39,682 nt of DNA from Opitutia bacterium (lineage in GTDB: Bacteria > Verrucomicrobiota > Verrucomicrobiia > Opitutales > JABJCN01): the NCBI GenBank assembly GCA_018668635.1, contig JABJCN010000134.1:1-39682 (forward strand), given 5' to 3'. Of the stretch, positions 1 to 7,691 are shown in pieces (the stretch's first letter is position 1; each line of letters starts with the position of its first letter). Both the position numbers and the translations under genes were made by a program. The notes under the pieces were generated by a model that did not search any database, had not been told where the DNA came from, and saw only the letters and a program-made list of their open reading frames with translations.

Positions 1-23
1 ATAAACCAAGGTAAAACCAAAAT

Positions 24-195
24 ATGAAAACCAATCGAACAATGCTGGTGCTGACTTTCCTGTTCACCCTTCCATGTATTGGAGCGGAGGATAAAAAGGA
101 AGAGTTTACAGTCCATCTTCAACGGCAGGAACCTTGACGGTTGGGTCAAGGTCATCATCGCACCCACCACCTGCCCGGTCAAAAACCTCGAATAA
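24..195 (+). pseudogene. Decayed DUF1080 (3-keto-disaccharide hydrolase-like) remnant
   Basis: An ATG at 24 opens a typical signal peptide (MKTNRTMLVLTFLF...GAE) followed by DKKEEF, then the frame stops at 135-137. Shifting by one base restores a DUF1080 opening (SIFNGRNLDGWVKV, then APTTCPVKNLE) that stops at 193-195. Intact DUF1080 proteins start with the same FNGK-LxGW motif and are about 200 residues or longer, so this is a frameshifted and truncated remnant of about 57 codons. An intact DUF1080 gene lies elsewhere in the window (17976-18605). A sequencing error could explain the frameshift, but not the early second stop. Family assignment rests on the short FNG..LDGWV match. Confidence 0.6.
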
Positions 196-292
196 GTTTT
201 AGCTCAACGCAGATTCATTCATGCCATACAGATTACATTCTATGCTGAATATACAACGGGGAAAGACTCTTTCAGGATTCATTTATATATTC

Positions 293-320
293 TTGAAAAC
301 GCTAAGGTCACCTATACATT
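293..320 (+). promoter_or_regulatory. Possible sigma70-type promoter for the HMA/barrel pair
   Basis: TTGAAA (293-298), a 16-base spacer and TACATT (315-320) give a weak match to the -35/-10 consensus. The predicted transcript would begin within a few bases of the ATG at 329, so the message would be almost leaderless. No Shine-Dalgarno sequence is visible before the ATG, which fits that reading. Weak evidence only. Confidence 0.3.
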
Positions 321-328
321 ATTAGTAA

Positions 329-754
329 ATGAAAACTTCGTGGTCATGCTTGGCAGGATTATCCCTTCTCGTGGGAACTTGTTTCTTGCATGCCGCCCCA
401 AAAGAATACCCCGAGGCAAAACCGGAAGTGCGAACCAAGGCCGCCACAGCCATCCTCCAGAAGGAAAAAGAAATCGCTCTACTTTATGTCAAGGGACTCT
501 GTTGCCCTTCATGCGCTATCGGTGTACGCTCGAAATTGAGTCGGTTGAAGTATGTGGACAAAAAAAGATTCAAAAGGGGAGTTGATATGAATGCCGAAAC
601 TCAGCTCGTCACCTTGGCCCTAAAGACGGGACAGGTTATTGACCCTTTACGAGTCGAGAAGGAAGTGGATGACGCGGGTTACATCGCCATCGAGTGGTAC
701 ACCTTTGAGGACGCAAACCTCAAGGCTCATCCATTCCCCGGCCAAAAGCCTTGA
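329..754 (+). CDS. Secreted heavy-metal-associated (HMA-type) domain protein
   Basis: This 141-residue protein has a signal peptide (about residues 1-23, ending CFLHAA) and one domain resembling HMA metal-binding domains. The motif GLCCPSC (C58, C59, C62) supplies the C-x-x-C metal ligand pair, preceded by a beta strand (IALLYVKG) and followed by a helix (AIGVRSKLSRL). Strands near residues 92-98 and a DDAGYIA turn match the usual beta-alpha-beta-beta-alpha-beta fold. It probably binds a soft metal such as copper or mercury outside the cytoplasm. The metal is inferred, not shown. Its stop overlaps the TTG start of the barrel gene downstream, so the two are likely translated together and may work together in metal handling. 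Confidence 0.7.
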   Translation: MKTSWSCLAGLSLLVGTCFLHAAPKEYPEAKPEVRTKAATAILQKEKEIALLYVKGLCCPSCAIGVRSKLSRLKYVDKKRFKRGVDMNAETQLVTLALKTGQVIDPLRVEKEVDDAGYIAIEWYTFEDANLKAHPFPGQKP

Positions 755-1569
755 TTAATAACCTTTTCATTGGCTTACGGCTCATACTGGGCCTCTCGTT
801 CGCATCTTTCTTAATGGCAGACGAACCCATTATGAACATGATGCCGCGCTGGAAAGGTGGTTGGGGTATTCAAACCATCTTTGAGCACCGGACAGAAAGG
901 GATCTGCTTCTTGGTGAAAGAATCGCCAACAAGGGTTTCGGTGAGGAGGTCAATATTATCCATCTGGAAGGGGTTTACACATGGGAAAAGGCCATCCGGC
1001 TTACTGCCAAGCTTCCTTATGTAATCAATGCCAGACGCGAGATGCCTGCAGCCCTCGGAGGCACACAATATGACAAGGGCATAGGCGACCTCACTCTTGC
1101 ACTTCCCCTTAAAAAATATTTCAACCTGGATGGTCGTAGTGGTTCATGGTCCTTTAAACCAATGCTGAGAGTGCCCCTGTCCGGTGAAGACGAATACGAA
1201 TTGTATGATAACGAATGGGGAACCGGCCTGGGTCTCTCTTATGAATTTGAGACCTTCCGGTGGTTCTTCTTTATGGGCACGAGTGGATGGATCTACCACG
1301 ATAATGAGCCTTTTGAGTCCCACTCATCCCTGGACGTGGGTTATAATTTTGAAGCCCTTGGCAGCAATGGATCAATATTATGGGAAACAGATTTTCATTA
1401 CGAGGATGATGGTTCTGAAACCTTGCTTGCAGGCCCGGCCTTTTACTGGAACATCGACGATCTTAAGCACCTCCGCCTTGAATGGAAACATGACTTTCAT
1501 GATCGTCAGGGCGTGCTCGACCATGGTAACGGCGATACCTTTAAGCTAAGCATAGGTTGGGTCTACTGA
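751..1569 (+). CDS. Outer-membrane beta-barrel protein (MetA/phenol-degradation transporter-like)
   Basis: The protein has 272 residues, a signal peptide (about residues 1-23, ending FLMADEP) and alternating amphipathic strands typical of an outer-membrane barrel, finishing with an aromatic C-terminus (LSIGWVY). The segment YDKGIGDLTLALPLKKY resembles the GxGDL motif of the family once called MetA-pathway of phenol degradation, now seen as generic small-molecule channels. The start is a TTG that overlaps the previous stop (TTGA at 751-754). No ATG precedes the signal peptide in this frame, so translational coupling to the HMA protein is likely. The substrate cannot be read from sequence. A role in metal export or uptake is an inference from the neighbour. 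Confidence 0.6.
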   Translation: MINNLFIGLRLILGLSFASFLMADEPIMNMMPRWKGGWGIQTIFEHRTERDLLLGERIANKGFGEEVNIIHLEGVYTWEKAIRLTAKLPYVINARREMPAALGGTQYDKGIGDLTLALPLKKYFNLDGRSGSWSFKPMLRVPLSGEDEYELYDNEWGTGLGLSYEFETFRWFFFMGTSGWIYHDNEPFESHSSLDVGYNFEALGSNGSILWETDFHYEDDGSETLLAGPAFYWNIDDLKHLRLEWKHDFHDRQGVLDHGNGDTFKLSIGWVY

Positions 1570-1636
1570 TCTTGGTTACCCTAATGCTTTTTTACAGTCT
1601 TATGCCTTCATTGATTTGTTGAACGTAATTTGATTG

Positions 1637-1662
1637 AGTGATATAACGATCACTAGTTTTTA
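1637..1662 (+). terminator. Weak hairpin after the HMA/barrel pair
   Basis: AGTGAT (1637-1642) and ATCACT (1649-1654) form a 6-bp stem with a 6-base loop, followed by AGTTTTTA. The stem is short and AT-rich, so termination is only possible. Confidence 0.3.
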
Positions 1663-1764
1663 CAAAGCGTTTTGGGGTTTGATGATTTGCTTTCTAACTG
1701 AATTATTTAGATTTTATTCATTACGTGTTGTATTAATCCATCCGAATCACAAAGAGTTAATCCA

Positions 1765-2730
1765 ATGAATCGATTATCGTTAATTGTCTCCCTCCTTTTT
1801 TTCTTGGTTTCAAGTTTGATGGCTGAAAAAAATCCCAAGGTTGTTTTTCTTCATGGGAAGCGAAGTCATGCCTCAGGCGATCACGAGTTTAAAGCCGGTT
1901 CGCATCTTTTGGCCAAGCATTTGAATAAGCAGGATTCCGTTCCCATTGAGGCTGTTGTTCATCCTGGTTGGCCCAAGGATGAATCAATCCTGGACGATGC
2001 AGCGGCTGTCATAATCTATGCGGATGGCACCTCGGTGATCCGTAGTGGGTGGGAGAAAATGGACCAACTCGTCCAGAAGGGTGTAGGTGTTCTTTTTATG
2101 CATTACGCAGTACACCCGGGAATCAATGAGGGGGAGAAATATTTCATCCCATGGATTGGTGGTTATTTCAGGAATGGGTTTTCCGTAAATCCATTTTGGC
2201 GGGCTGATATCAAGCCTCTTGAAGGACATGCAACGGCTCGTGGAGTCGGCGAAATCAAGGCTGTGGACGAGTTCTATTTCAATATCAAGTACCATGAAAA
2301 GATGATCCCCCTTGGTTCTGCAATCCCCAATCCCAGGAACCTTCATCATATCAACAACTTGTGGACCAAGGCCGGTTACGAGGCCAAGGGTAAATCCCAG
2401 GCGTTGCTTTGGGGGCATGTGAGGCCGGATGGTAGTCGGGGAGCTGGTTTTACCGGTGGTCACCATCACCGAAACTGGGCCATTGATGGCTATCGAAAGC
2501 TCATTCTTAATGCCATAGTCTGGGTTGCAGGAGCTAAAGTTCCCGAAGGCGGGGTGCCTACTTATGCTGTCACCGAGGACGAATTAAATGAAAATCTTGA
2601 TGATTATGGAAGCAAGACCAGTCGGGTGAAATTACCAACCAAGGCCGACATTACTTTTTCCCCGGGTAGTTGGATGACTCCTCAGGAGCACGCTGAATTT
2701 CGTGCAAACAGGAATAGAAAGAAGAAATGA
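1765..2730 (+). CDS. ThuA-like domain secreted protein
   Basis: The protein has 321 residues and a signal peptide (MNRLSLIVSLLFFLVSSLMA). It continues with KVVFLHGKRSHASGDHEFKAG, a class I glutamine-amidotransferase-like opening typical of ThuA (trehalose utilisation) proteins. Further family-like segments are VLFMHYAVHPG and, near residue 230, GGHHHRNWAIDGYRKLILNAIVWVAG. ThuA proteins are implicated in sugar oxidation or disaccharide turnover, but the reaction is poorly defined. The gene overlaps the sulfatase start by 4 bases (ATGA), so they form a translationally coupled pair. In PVC bacteria, ThuA and sulfatases are commonly found together in polysaccharide-related loci. Confidence 0.85.
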   Translation: MNRLSLIVSLLFFLVSSLMAEKNPKVVFLHGKRSHASGDHEFKAGSHLLAKHLNKQDSVPIEAVVHPGWPKDESILDDAAAVIIYADGTSVIRSGWEKMDQLVQKGVGVLFMHYAVHPGINEGEKYFIPWIGGYFRNGFSVNPFWRADIKPLEGHATARGVGEIKAVDEFYFNIKYHEKMIPLGSAIPNPRNLHHINNLWTKAGYEAKGKSQALLWGHVRPDGSRGAGFTGGHHHRNWAIDGYRKLILNAIVWVAGAKVPEGGVPTYAVTEDELNENLDDYGSKTSRVKLPTKADITFSPGSWMTPQEHAEFRANRNRKKK

Positions 2731-4808
2731 GGATGGTAAGGAGTCCTTTGACTATTTTTGTAGCTCTTTTTTTTCTCGGTTCACTTCATTTGTTTTCAGC
2801 TCACCCTAATGTCATCCTGATGATGGCTGACGACATGGGCATGGGCGACACGAGTGCATATCAGGACTTCACCGGCAATACAGACGATGTGCAACTCCAC
2901 ACCCCACAAATGGAGCGATTGGCTCGGATGGGTGTACGTTTCACTGATGCACATACACCATCTTCGAGGTGTTCACCTACACGATACGGTTTGCTTACAG
3001 GCCGCTACCCGTGGAGAAACCGTCTCAAGTACTGGGTGCTTTTTGGTGTGCAGGGGGATCCCATGATTGAGACTGACCGACCCACGCTTGCAACGCTTTT
3101 CAAATCCCGGGGCTATGCAACTGGAATGGTAGGCAAGTGGCATGTCGGTCTTCGCTATACGCGATCCGATGGGAAGCCAGCTGCTGCATGGGAGGATGCC
3201 GACCTTACCAAGCCTCTCACTGATGGGCCGCCTGAGCATGGGTTTGACTTTTGCCGATTTACCTCCCGTTCCCATGGTACATCCGGCCCGGATGCCGGAA
3301 AGAAGGGCGTTCGCATTGGTAAGAACAAGAAGGGGGATCGAAACACTCCCAATCAGGCTATAGGCCCCGGACACGTACACGGAAGACTTTCAGTCAGCGC
3401 CACTGGCAACGGAAAGCAACTCCATCGAGATGGTCCCAATGCCTACATACTTCATGCGCTTGGTGGTCGTCACTCAGACAGTGCAATGGAATTTCTTACG
3501 AATCATTTCTCCAGCAAGACATCCGGTAAAAAGCCATTCTTTTTATATTATGCATCCAATTCCAATCATGGTCCATATACACCGGATAAGAAAATTGGAG
3601 GAAAGGCGGTGATTGGTGCAGGGCGAATGGTTTCCGGTAAGAAAACAAACGTTCGTGGTGACTATGTTTATGAGAACGATGTTGCCCTCGGGCGATTGCT
3701 GGATTTTCTCAAGACCACGGATGATCCGCGACGTCCCGGGAAGAAATTGATGGGCAACACCATCGTTGTTTTTACCTCGGATAATGGGGCCGAGATCAGT
3801 GCGAAGGCTGCCACAGGTCCCTTTCGAAGCAATAAGGGTTCCGTATACGAAGGTGGGCATCGTGTTCCTTTCCTGGTCGCCTGGCCGGATGGCAGGGTGG
3901 GGGACGGCGATGAAAAGTCCTCCGGAGAGACAAGCAATGCATTAATTGGTTTGCAGGACATGTACGCCACATTTTCGAGGATACTCAATGTTCCTTTACC
4001 TGATCTGCGTAACGGGGCAAAGGGAGCTGAGGACAGTTTTAGTGTGTTGTCTGCCTGGCGTGGTGAAGAACTGGCTTCCCGTCCCATGATATTTAACGAT
4101 CACAAGGAGGGAAAGGACGGTGCTGCCTCTGCTCTGCGACTGGATGATCCTGAGGTCGGAGGCAGGATCATCAATGGGAAGTGGAAAATATTTTTCGATG
4201 CGACGCTATTGCGGGAGGGGAAAGCCAGACCGGTTGAGCTTTTTAATCTCGCTGATGACCCAATGGAACAGACCAATCGTTTGAAGGATGGAGACCTTCG
4301 TCCCCTTCTTGAACACTTGGTTGAACAGGCTCTTTGGCATCGAAATTCGGGTGGTCACCGATTAGCGATATTCACTACACCAAAGCGTCTGATCCTTGAT
4401 TGGCGTAAGAAAAAACAACCGACTGGCCTGAGGATCACACTAGCAACAAAGGGCGGCAAGCCCACTATGAATGAAGAGGGACTTGGAATTGCTGGTGGTG
4501 GCACTCCACAAGTCGATTCAGGTGAGGCGATCCTCATTAGCTTTGGTCAGGACGTCCTTATTGAATCTGCAGCTATTGTTGCCGGCACAGGAACCTGCGG
4601 TGGGTTCTACCAAATTGGTGACAAGGCACCTTTGGCGATCTATTGTGTTGACGCTGATAATGACTCGAAGGATCAGCAGGGTATCCTGAGTGATCTGGGT
4701 GTCCTAAAGGCCGGTGAAATTCTTCGATTGGATAGTTCCCCGCATTATGGCGTTGAGGCTCCGGGGAATTGGCGTTTACGAGAGTTGATTGTCAGGACGC
4801 TGGATTAA
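2727..4808 (+). CDS. Type I sulfatase (arylsulfatase A-like), secreted
   Basis: The protein has 693 residues and a signal peptide (about residues 1-25). The alkaline-phosphatase-superfamily opening HPNVILMMADDMG carries metal-binding D35/D36. The signature SSRCSPTRYGLLTGR supplies the C-x-P-x-R motif. C82 would be converted to formylglycine, the catalytic residue that cleaves sulfate esters. MVGKWHVG and FTSDNGAE are further conserved sulfatase blocks. About 150 C-terminal residues (from roughly 540) form a beta-rich extension beyond the usual sulfatase core. It is exported and probably desulfates a marine polysaccharide or glycan; the substrate is unknown. No formylglycine-generating enzyme gene is present in this window. 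The start overlaps the ThuA stop (ATGA). Confidence 0.93.
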   Translation: MRMVRSPLTIFVALFFLGSLHLFSAHPNVILMMADDMGMGDTSAYQDFTGNTDDVQLHTPQMERLARMGVRFTDAHTPSSRCSPTRYGLLTGRYPWRNRLKYWVLFGVQGDPMIETDRPTLATLFKSRGYATGMVGKWHVGLRYTRSDGKPAAAWEDADLTKPLTDGPPEHGFDFCRFTSRSHGTSGPDAGKKGVRIGKNKKGDRNTPNQAIGPGHVHGRLSVSATGNGKQLHRDGPNAYILHALGGRHSDSAMEFLTNHFSSKTSGKKPFFLYYASNSNHGPYTPDKKIGGKAVIGAGRMVSGKKTNVRGDYVYENDVALGRLLDFLKTTDDPRRPGKKLMGNTIVVFTSDNGAEISAKAATGPFRSNKGSVYEGGHRVPFLVAWPDGRVGDGDEKSSGETSNALIGLQDMYATFSRILNVPLPDLRNGAKGAEDSFSVLSAWRGEELASRPMIFNDHKEGKDGAASALRLDDPEVGGRIINGKWKIFFDATLLREGKARPVELFNLADDPMEQTNRLKDGDLRPLLEHLVEQALWHRNSGGHRLAIFTTPKRLILDWRKKKQPTGLRITLATKGGKPTMNEEGLGIAGGGTPQVDSGEAILISFGQDVLIESAAIVAGTGTCGGFYQIGDKAPLAIYCVDADNDSKDQQGILSDLGVLKAGEILRLDSSPHYGVEAPGNWRLRELIVRTLD

Positions 4809-4856
4809 ACTCTACTTTAATTCAAACTGTAAAGAAGCGGAACCTGTCAGGTATAT

Positions 4857-5263
4857 TCATTCCCCGCTGACGGTGACCACGATGGATCTTTTTCTTGGTT
4901 TAAACATCACATTCAAGGTAGAAAGATCTGTTGCCATGTGCCGAGGATGGGTCGGACATCCCGGAAAGGAATAGTGAGCTCGGGCCCCATCCATGTGGCC
5001 TGCAGGTGCGAGTGGGTATTGCCGTCATGCCAAGCCTGCTCGTGACCATAATGGCGACCTGGAGGAATTAGTTTGTCCAGTATTTCCGGCATGTCCCGCT
5101 CGAGACCCGGCTCGAACTCAATTGTGCCAATGGTTCCGGTTGAGCCGACATTAAAGATGTGTGCCGTCCCGGTTTGGGTTCCTTAATCATGGATAGTGGC
5201 AGCTACATCTGCAGTGATATCCTGCATATGACCGTGCCCGGATGGTGAGTAATGTAATTTCAT
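4857..5263 (-). pseudogene. yjbQ: Decayed yjbQ-family (UPF0047) gene
   Basis: Read on the minus strand from the ATG at 5263, the sequence gives KLHYSPSGHGHMQDITADV, then an in-frame TAA after ATIHD. It continues in the same frame with GTQTGTAHIFNVGSTGT and HYGHEQAWHDGNTHSHLQA, and GPELTIPFRDVRPILGTWQQIF. Two further frame changes are needed to read YLECDV and then KPRKRSIVVTVSGE before a stop at 4857-4859. These pieces in order match YjbQ proteins (about 135-140 residues), including the DITxxV, H-x-H and LGTWQ segments. One premature stop plus two frameshifts is more than a single sequencing slip. The gene follows the aldo/keto reductase by about 30 bases, so it was probably the last gene of that operon. 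Confidence 0.8.
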
Positions 5264-5292
5264 CCTGATACGTCACATTTCCACTTCCCCGG

Positions 5293-6276
5293 TCAGTATG
5301 GGCCCCGGATGTGTTCCTCTACATTGGAATGGTAGAAACTCTTAAGTTTCTTATGTACCGATTGAGGTAAAGGACTCAAGTCACTGGATGCCGCATTTGA
5401 ATGAGCTTGTTCAACCTTGCTGGCTCCGGGTATGACAACGGTTACAGCATCATGGTCCAGTATCCATCGAAGCGCTGACTGGGACATAGGAATGTCCGTT
5501 GGCAAAATTTTCTTAATTCCAAATGCAAGTTCGATCCCTTTTGCATAGGGGAGTCCGGCAAAGGTTTCGCCAACATTAAAAAGCTGTCCGTCAGAGTTGA
5601 AGTTTCGATGGTCATTCTCTGCAAAGACATGGGTTGCCTTCATTTTACCGGAGAGTAAACCACTGGCCATAGGAAGTCGAGCAATGATGGAGACACCCTT
5701 TCGCTTGGCTTTTTCAAATAGGACTTCAATTGGTTTCTGACGGAAAATATTGAAAATAATTTGTAGTGAAACACATCCTTCCTGTTCCATACATATAAGT
5801 GCCTCCTCCATGCTCTCGACACTGACGCCCCAGTTGCGGATTTTTCCTTCCGTCTGGAGGTCACGCATGATCTCGAATGCATCCCCTTGTTGCAGTGCTT
5901 TCACCGGCAGGCAGTGAAGTTGAGTGAGGTCCAAGACTTCAACGCCCAATCGCCGTAGGGAGTCCTCCGTGCAGCTTCTGAGGTTTTCAGGTGTAAACTG
6001 GTCAGGAAACACGTGCGCCTGGCGACCGAGCTTGGTGCCAACATGAATGCTCTCCGGACAGTCCTTGATAAACTTCCCCAGAAACTCCTCGCTGCGGCCA
6101 CCGCCGTATACATCGGCGGTATCAAAAAAATTGACTCCTGAGTCGACCGACGATTGTAGAATTTTATAAGCGGAAGTATCACCCATATCACCCCAGCAGT
6201 CTCCACCAAGCTGCCAGCAACCAAGACCGATTTCGGAGACACGCCAACCTGTCTGCTTGAAAGTTCGGGATTGCAT
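5293..6276 (-). CDS. Aldo/keto reductase
   Basis: This 327-residue NADPH-dependent oxidoreductase has the (beta/alpha)8 aldo/keto reductase fold. The catalytic tetrad is visible: D52 and Y57 in FFDTADVYG, K82 in VGTKLGR and H121 in LTQLHC. The opening SEIGLGCWQLGG is typical of the YajO/Tas-like branch. The C-terminal part has the cofactor-binding block ALRWILDHDAVTVVIPGASKVEQ. No signal peptide is seen, so it is cytoplasmic; the substrate is unknown. The start is an ATG 27 bases downstream of the upstream coiled-coil gene, which suggests a shared transcript. The decayed yjbQ gene follows about 30 bases later. Confidence 0.93.
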   Translation of the reverse strand: MQSRTFKQTGWRVSEIGLGCWQLGGDCWGDMGDTSAYKILQSSVDSGVNFFDTADVYGGGRSEEFLGKFIKDCPESIHVGTKLGRQAHVFPDQFTPENLRSCTEDSLRRLGVEVLDLTQLHCLPVKALQQGDAFEIMRDLQTEGKIRNWGVSVESMEEALICMEQEGCVSLQIIFNIFRQKPIEVLFEKAKRKGVSIIARLPMASGLLSGKMKATHVFAENDHRNFNSDGQLFNVGETFAGLPYAKGIELAFGIKKILPTDIPMSQSALRWILDHDAVTVVIPGASKVEQAHSNAASSDLSPLPQSVHKKLKSFYHSNVEEHIRGPY

Positions 6277-6303
6277 GATTTGTAATGGAACTCAGTAGGG
6301 GAG

Positions 6304-7083
6304 TTACCGGTTTCCTGGATTGTTAATTATGCCAGATTCGGTGGCTCCATTTATTTTCTGAAATTTATTTACAACACTTTCATCCAAAAGTTTGGTGAGC
6401 TCCGGGACTCTATCGATTGCATTTAGTGCCCATTGAAAGAAATATAGGGCTTCCTTATGATCGTATAGGATTTCATGATCCTTAAAGGGTTCGTTCATTT
6501 CTCGTTTGCAAAGGGCCAGATCCCGTTCCGCACGTTTAAGGTCATTTTCAATTTCAGTTTTTTGTTTTTTGGGGGAAGCCTGTAGTTTTAATCTGGCATT
6601 CTCTACATTTATTAAGGCTCGCTGAGCCCTTTTTAAACGATGTCTATTGGTTTGCGGATGGATGAAACCTTTTTGGTTAAGCGTGAACTGGCCCCCATAA
6701 AGGTTGAAGCTCACGTTAAATTCGACCTTGGGTCCAGTACTCCGATTATATTCTGCCAGAACCAGCATGATGTCACTAAGCGTTGTTCGTACTTCAGTAA
6801 TTTTACCGTAAGGAACTTTGTTGATCATCAATACGGGTTCCTCGAGTTTCTTTACAATAAAATCATTCTTGTCATAGAAAACGATGGTCATGTAACGGGC
6901 TGATTTATCCTGTTCAAGGCGGGTTTCCAGAACCATTTCGATATTATCTGGAAAGGAGTAAAGGGAACGTGCAAGCTCCAGCTTTGTTACCTGTGAAGAT
7001 AGCGACTGAACCATCCATATAATGGCGAGTGAATAAATATGTTGAACTTGTAAGCGCATCCTTTCGATGAATTCATTTTCCAT
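6304..7083 (-). CDS. Coiled-coil protein of unknown function
   Basis: I do not recognise a family for this 259-residue protein. The N-terminus (residues 10-30) is mildly hydrophobic but does not look like a cleavable signal. A beta-rich middle (about residues 45-135; MTIVFYDKNDFIVKKL, VEFNVSFNLYGGQFTLNQKG) resembles a small sandwich or sensor-like domain. Residues 145-205 form a charged, heptad-like coiled coil (LKRAQRALINVENARLKLQ, KKQKTEIENDLKRAERDL). The C-terminal 50 residues are helical. It starts with ATG, precedes the aldo/keto reductase by 27 bases, and is divergent from the small lipoprotein gene at 7252. Confidence 0.65.
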   Translation of the reverse strand: MENEFIERMRLQVQHIYSLAIIWMVQSLSSQVTKLELARSLYSFPDNIEMVLETRLEQDKSARYMTIVFYDKNDFIVKKLEEPVLMINKVPYGKITEVRTTLSDIMLVLAEYNRSTGPKVEFNVSFNLYGGQFTLNQKGFIHPQTNRHRLKRAQRALINVENARLKLQASPKKQKTEIENDLKRAERDLALCKREMNEPFKDHEILYDHKEALYFFQWALNAIDRVPELTKLLDESVVNKFQKINGATESGIINNPGNR

Positions 7084-7134
7084 AATTCGATTCTGACTAC
7101 CAGCTTTTTATCACCAGACATCACTTTTAGACTT

Positions 7135-7166
7135 CAATTGAAACCCTAACTTTTGGTTTGCAATTG
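7135..7166. promoter_or_regulatory. Inverted repeat in the divergent intergenic region
   Basis: CAATTGAAACC (7135-7145) and GGTTTGCAATTG (7155-7166) are inverted copies with one bulged base and a 9-base spacer. The repeat lies between the divergent genes at 7083 (-) and 7252 (+), so it could be an operator or the start of a leader hairpin. No regulator is identified. Confidence 0.35.
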
Positions 7167-7251
7167 ATTGTCTATAGCCCTTTACTTTCTCCTGTTTGAT
7201 GAATCAGGTTACTATTTGTAACTAAAGCAATAAACCTTAAATAAAGTTAAA

Positions 7252-7413
7252 ATGAAGAAGTTCCTCTCCTTATTTGCCATTATTGGCCTCCTTTTCTCAA
7301 TTGGCTGTGGCGGCGGTGATGCTCCTGCAGACGATAAAGATGCTGCTCCAGCTAAAGATGCTGCTCCAGCTAAAGATGCTGCTCCAGCTAAAGATGCTGC
7401 TCCAGCCGAGTAG
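7252..7413 (+). CDS. Tiny repeat-containing lipoprotein (KDAAPA repeats)
   Basis: This 53-residue gene encodes MKKFLSLFAIIGLLFSIGC, a clear lipoprotein signal with C19 as the lipidated cysteine. GGGDAPADD follows, then four exact KDAAPA hexapeptides and a final E. The mature peptide is about 35 residues, acidic/basic balanced and rich in Ala and Pro, so it is probably extended and disordered. No enzyme domain fits. It may be a small abundant envelope lipoprotein or a spacer-like surface peptide. The gene stands alone, with a strong intrinsic terminator 38 bases after the stop, which supports it as a real and perhaps well-expressed unit. Confidence 0.8.
   Translation: MKKFLSLFAIIGLLFSIGCGGGDAPADDKDAAPAKDAAPAKDAAPAKDAAPAE
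7336..7407 (+). repeat. Four 18-bp tandem repeats inside the small lipoprotein gene
   Basis: The unit AAAGATGCTGCTCCAGCT occurs at 7336, 7354, 7372 and 7390. The first three copies are identical and the fourth differs only in its last base. Because the unit is a multiple of three, copy-number change by slippage would lengthen or shorten the peptide without breaking the frame. Confidence 0.95.
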
Positions 7414-7450
7414 CAACAAGCATTTTGCTTAGCACCTATTGGTGCAACAA

Positions 7451-7484
7451 GCGGGCAGGTCTAACGGACCTGTCCGCTTTTTTT
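7451..7484 (+). terminator. Strong intrinsic terminator of the small lipoprotein gene
   Basis: GCGGGCAGGTC (7451-7461) pairs with GACCTGTCCGC (7467-7477) across a 5-base loop, with one G-T wobble, and is followed by seven T residues (7478-7484). Confidence 0.9.
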
Positions 7485-7625
7485 ATAATTCATCCTAGGG
7501 ACAATATGGGAAATATTTAATAGGATATTGAGTATGGAAGTAACCCAAGCATCTATCTGAATATCTGGTTCATATTGAACGTCTTACGCGAAGACTTTAA
7601 GTCGTTAACTCAAACCAATTTATTA

Positions 7626-7666
7626 AAATAAAACGGGCAGGTCATAGAGACCTGCCCGTTTTATTT
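7626..7666. terminator. Bidirectional terminator between convergent genes
   Basis: An 18-bp perfect stem runs from 7626-7643 (AAATAAAACGGGCAGGTC) to 7649-7666, with a 5-base loop. The A-tract on the left and T-tract on the right let it act on both strands. It lies 25 bases past the stop of the cyclophilin-FKBP gene (-), which it probably terminates. It also backs up the terminator at 7451. The core GGGCAGGTC...GACCTG is shared with that other hairpin. Confidence 0.9.
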
Positions 7667-7691
7667 GAAAGTTCTTTAAAGAAGTGACTCC

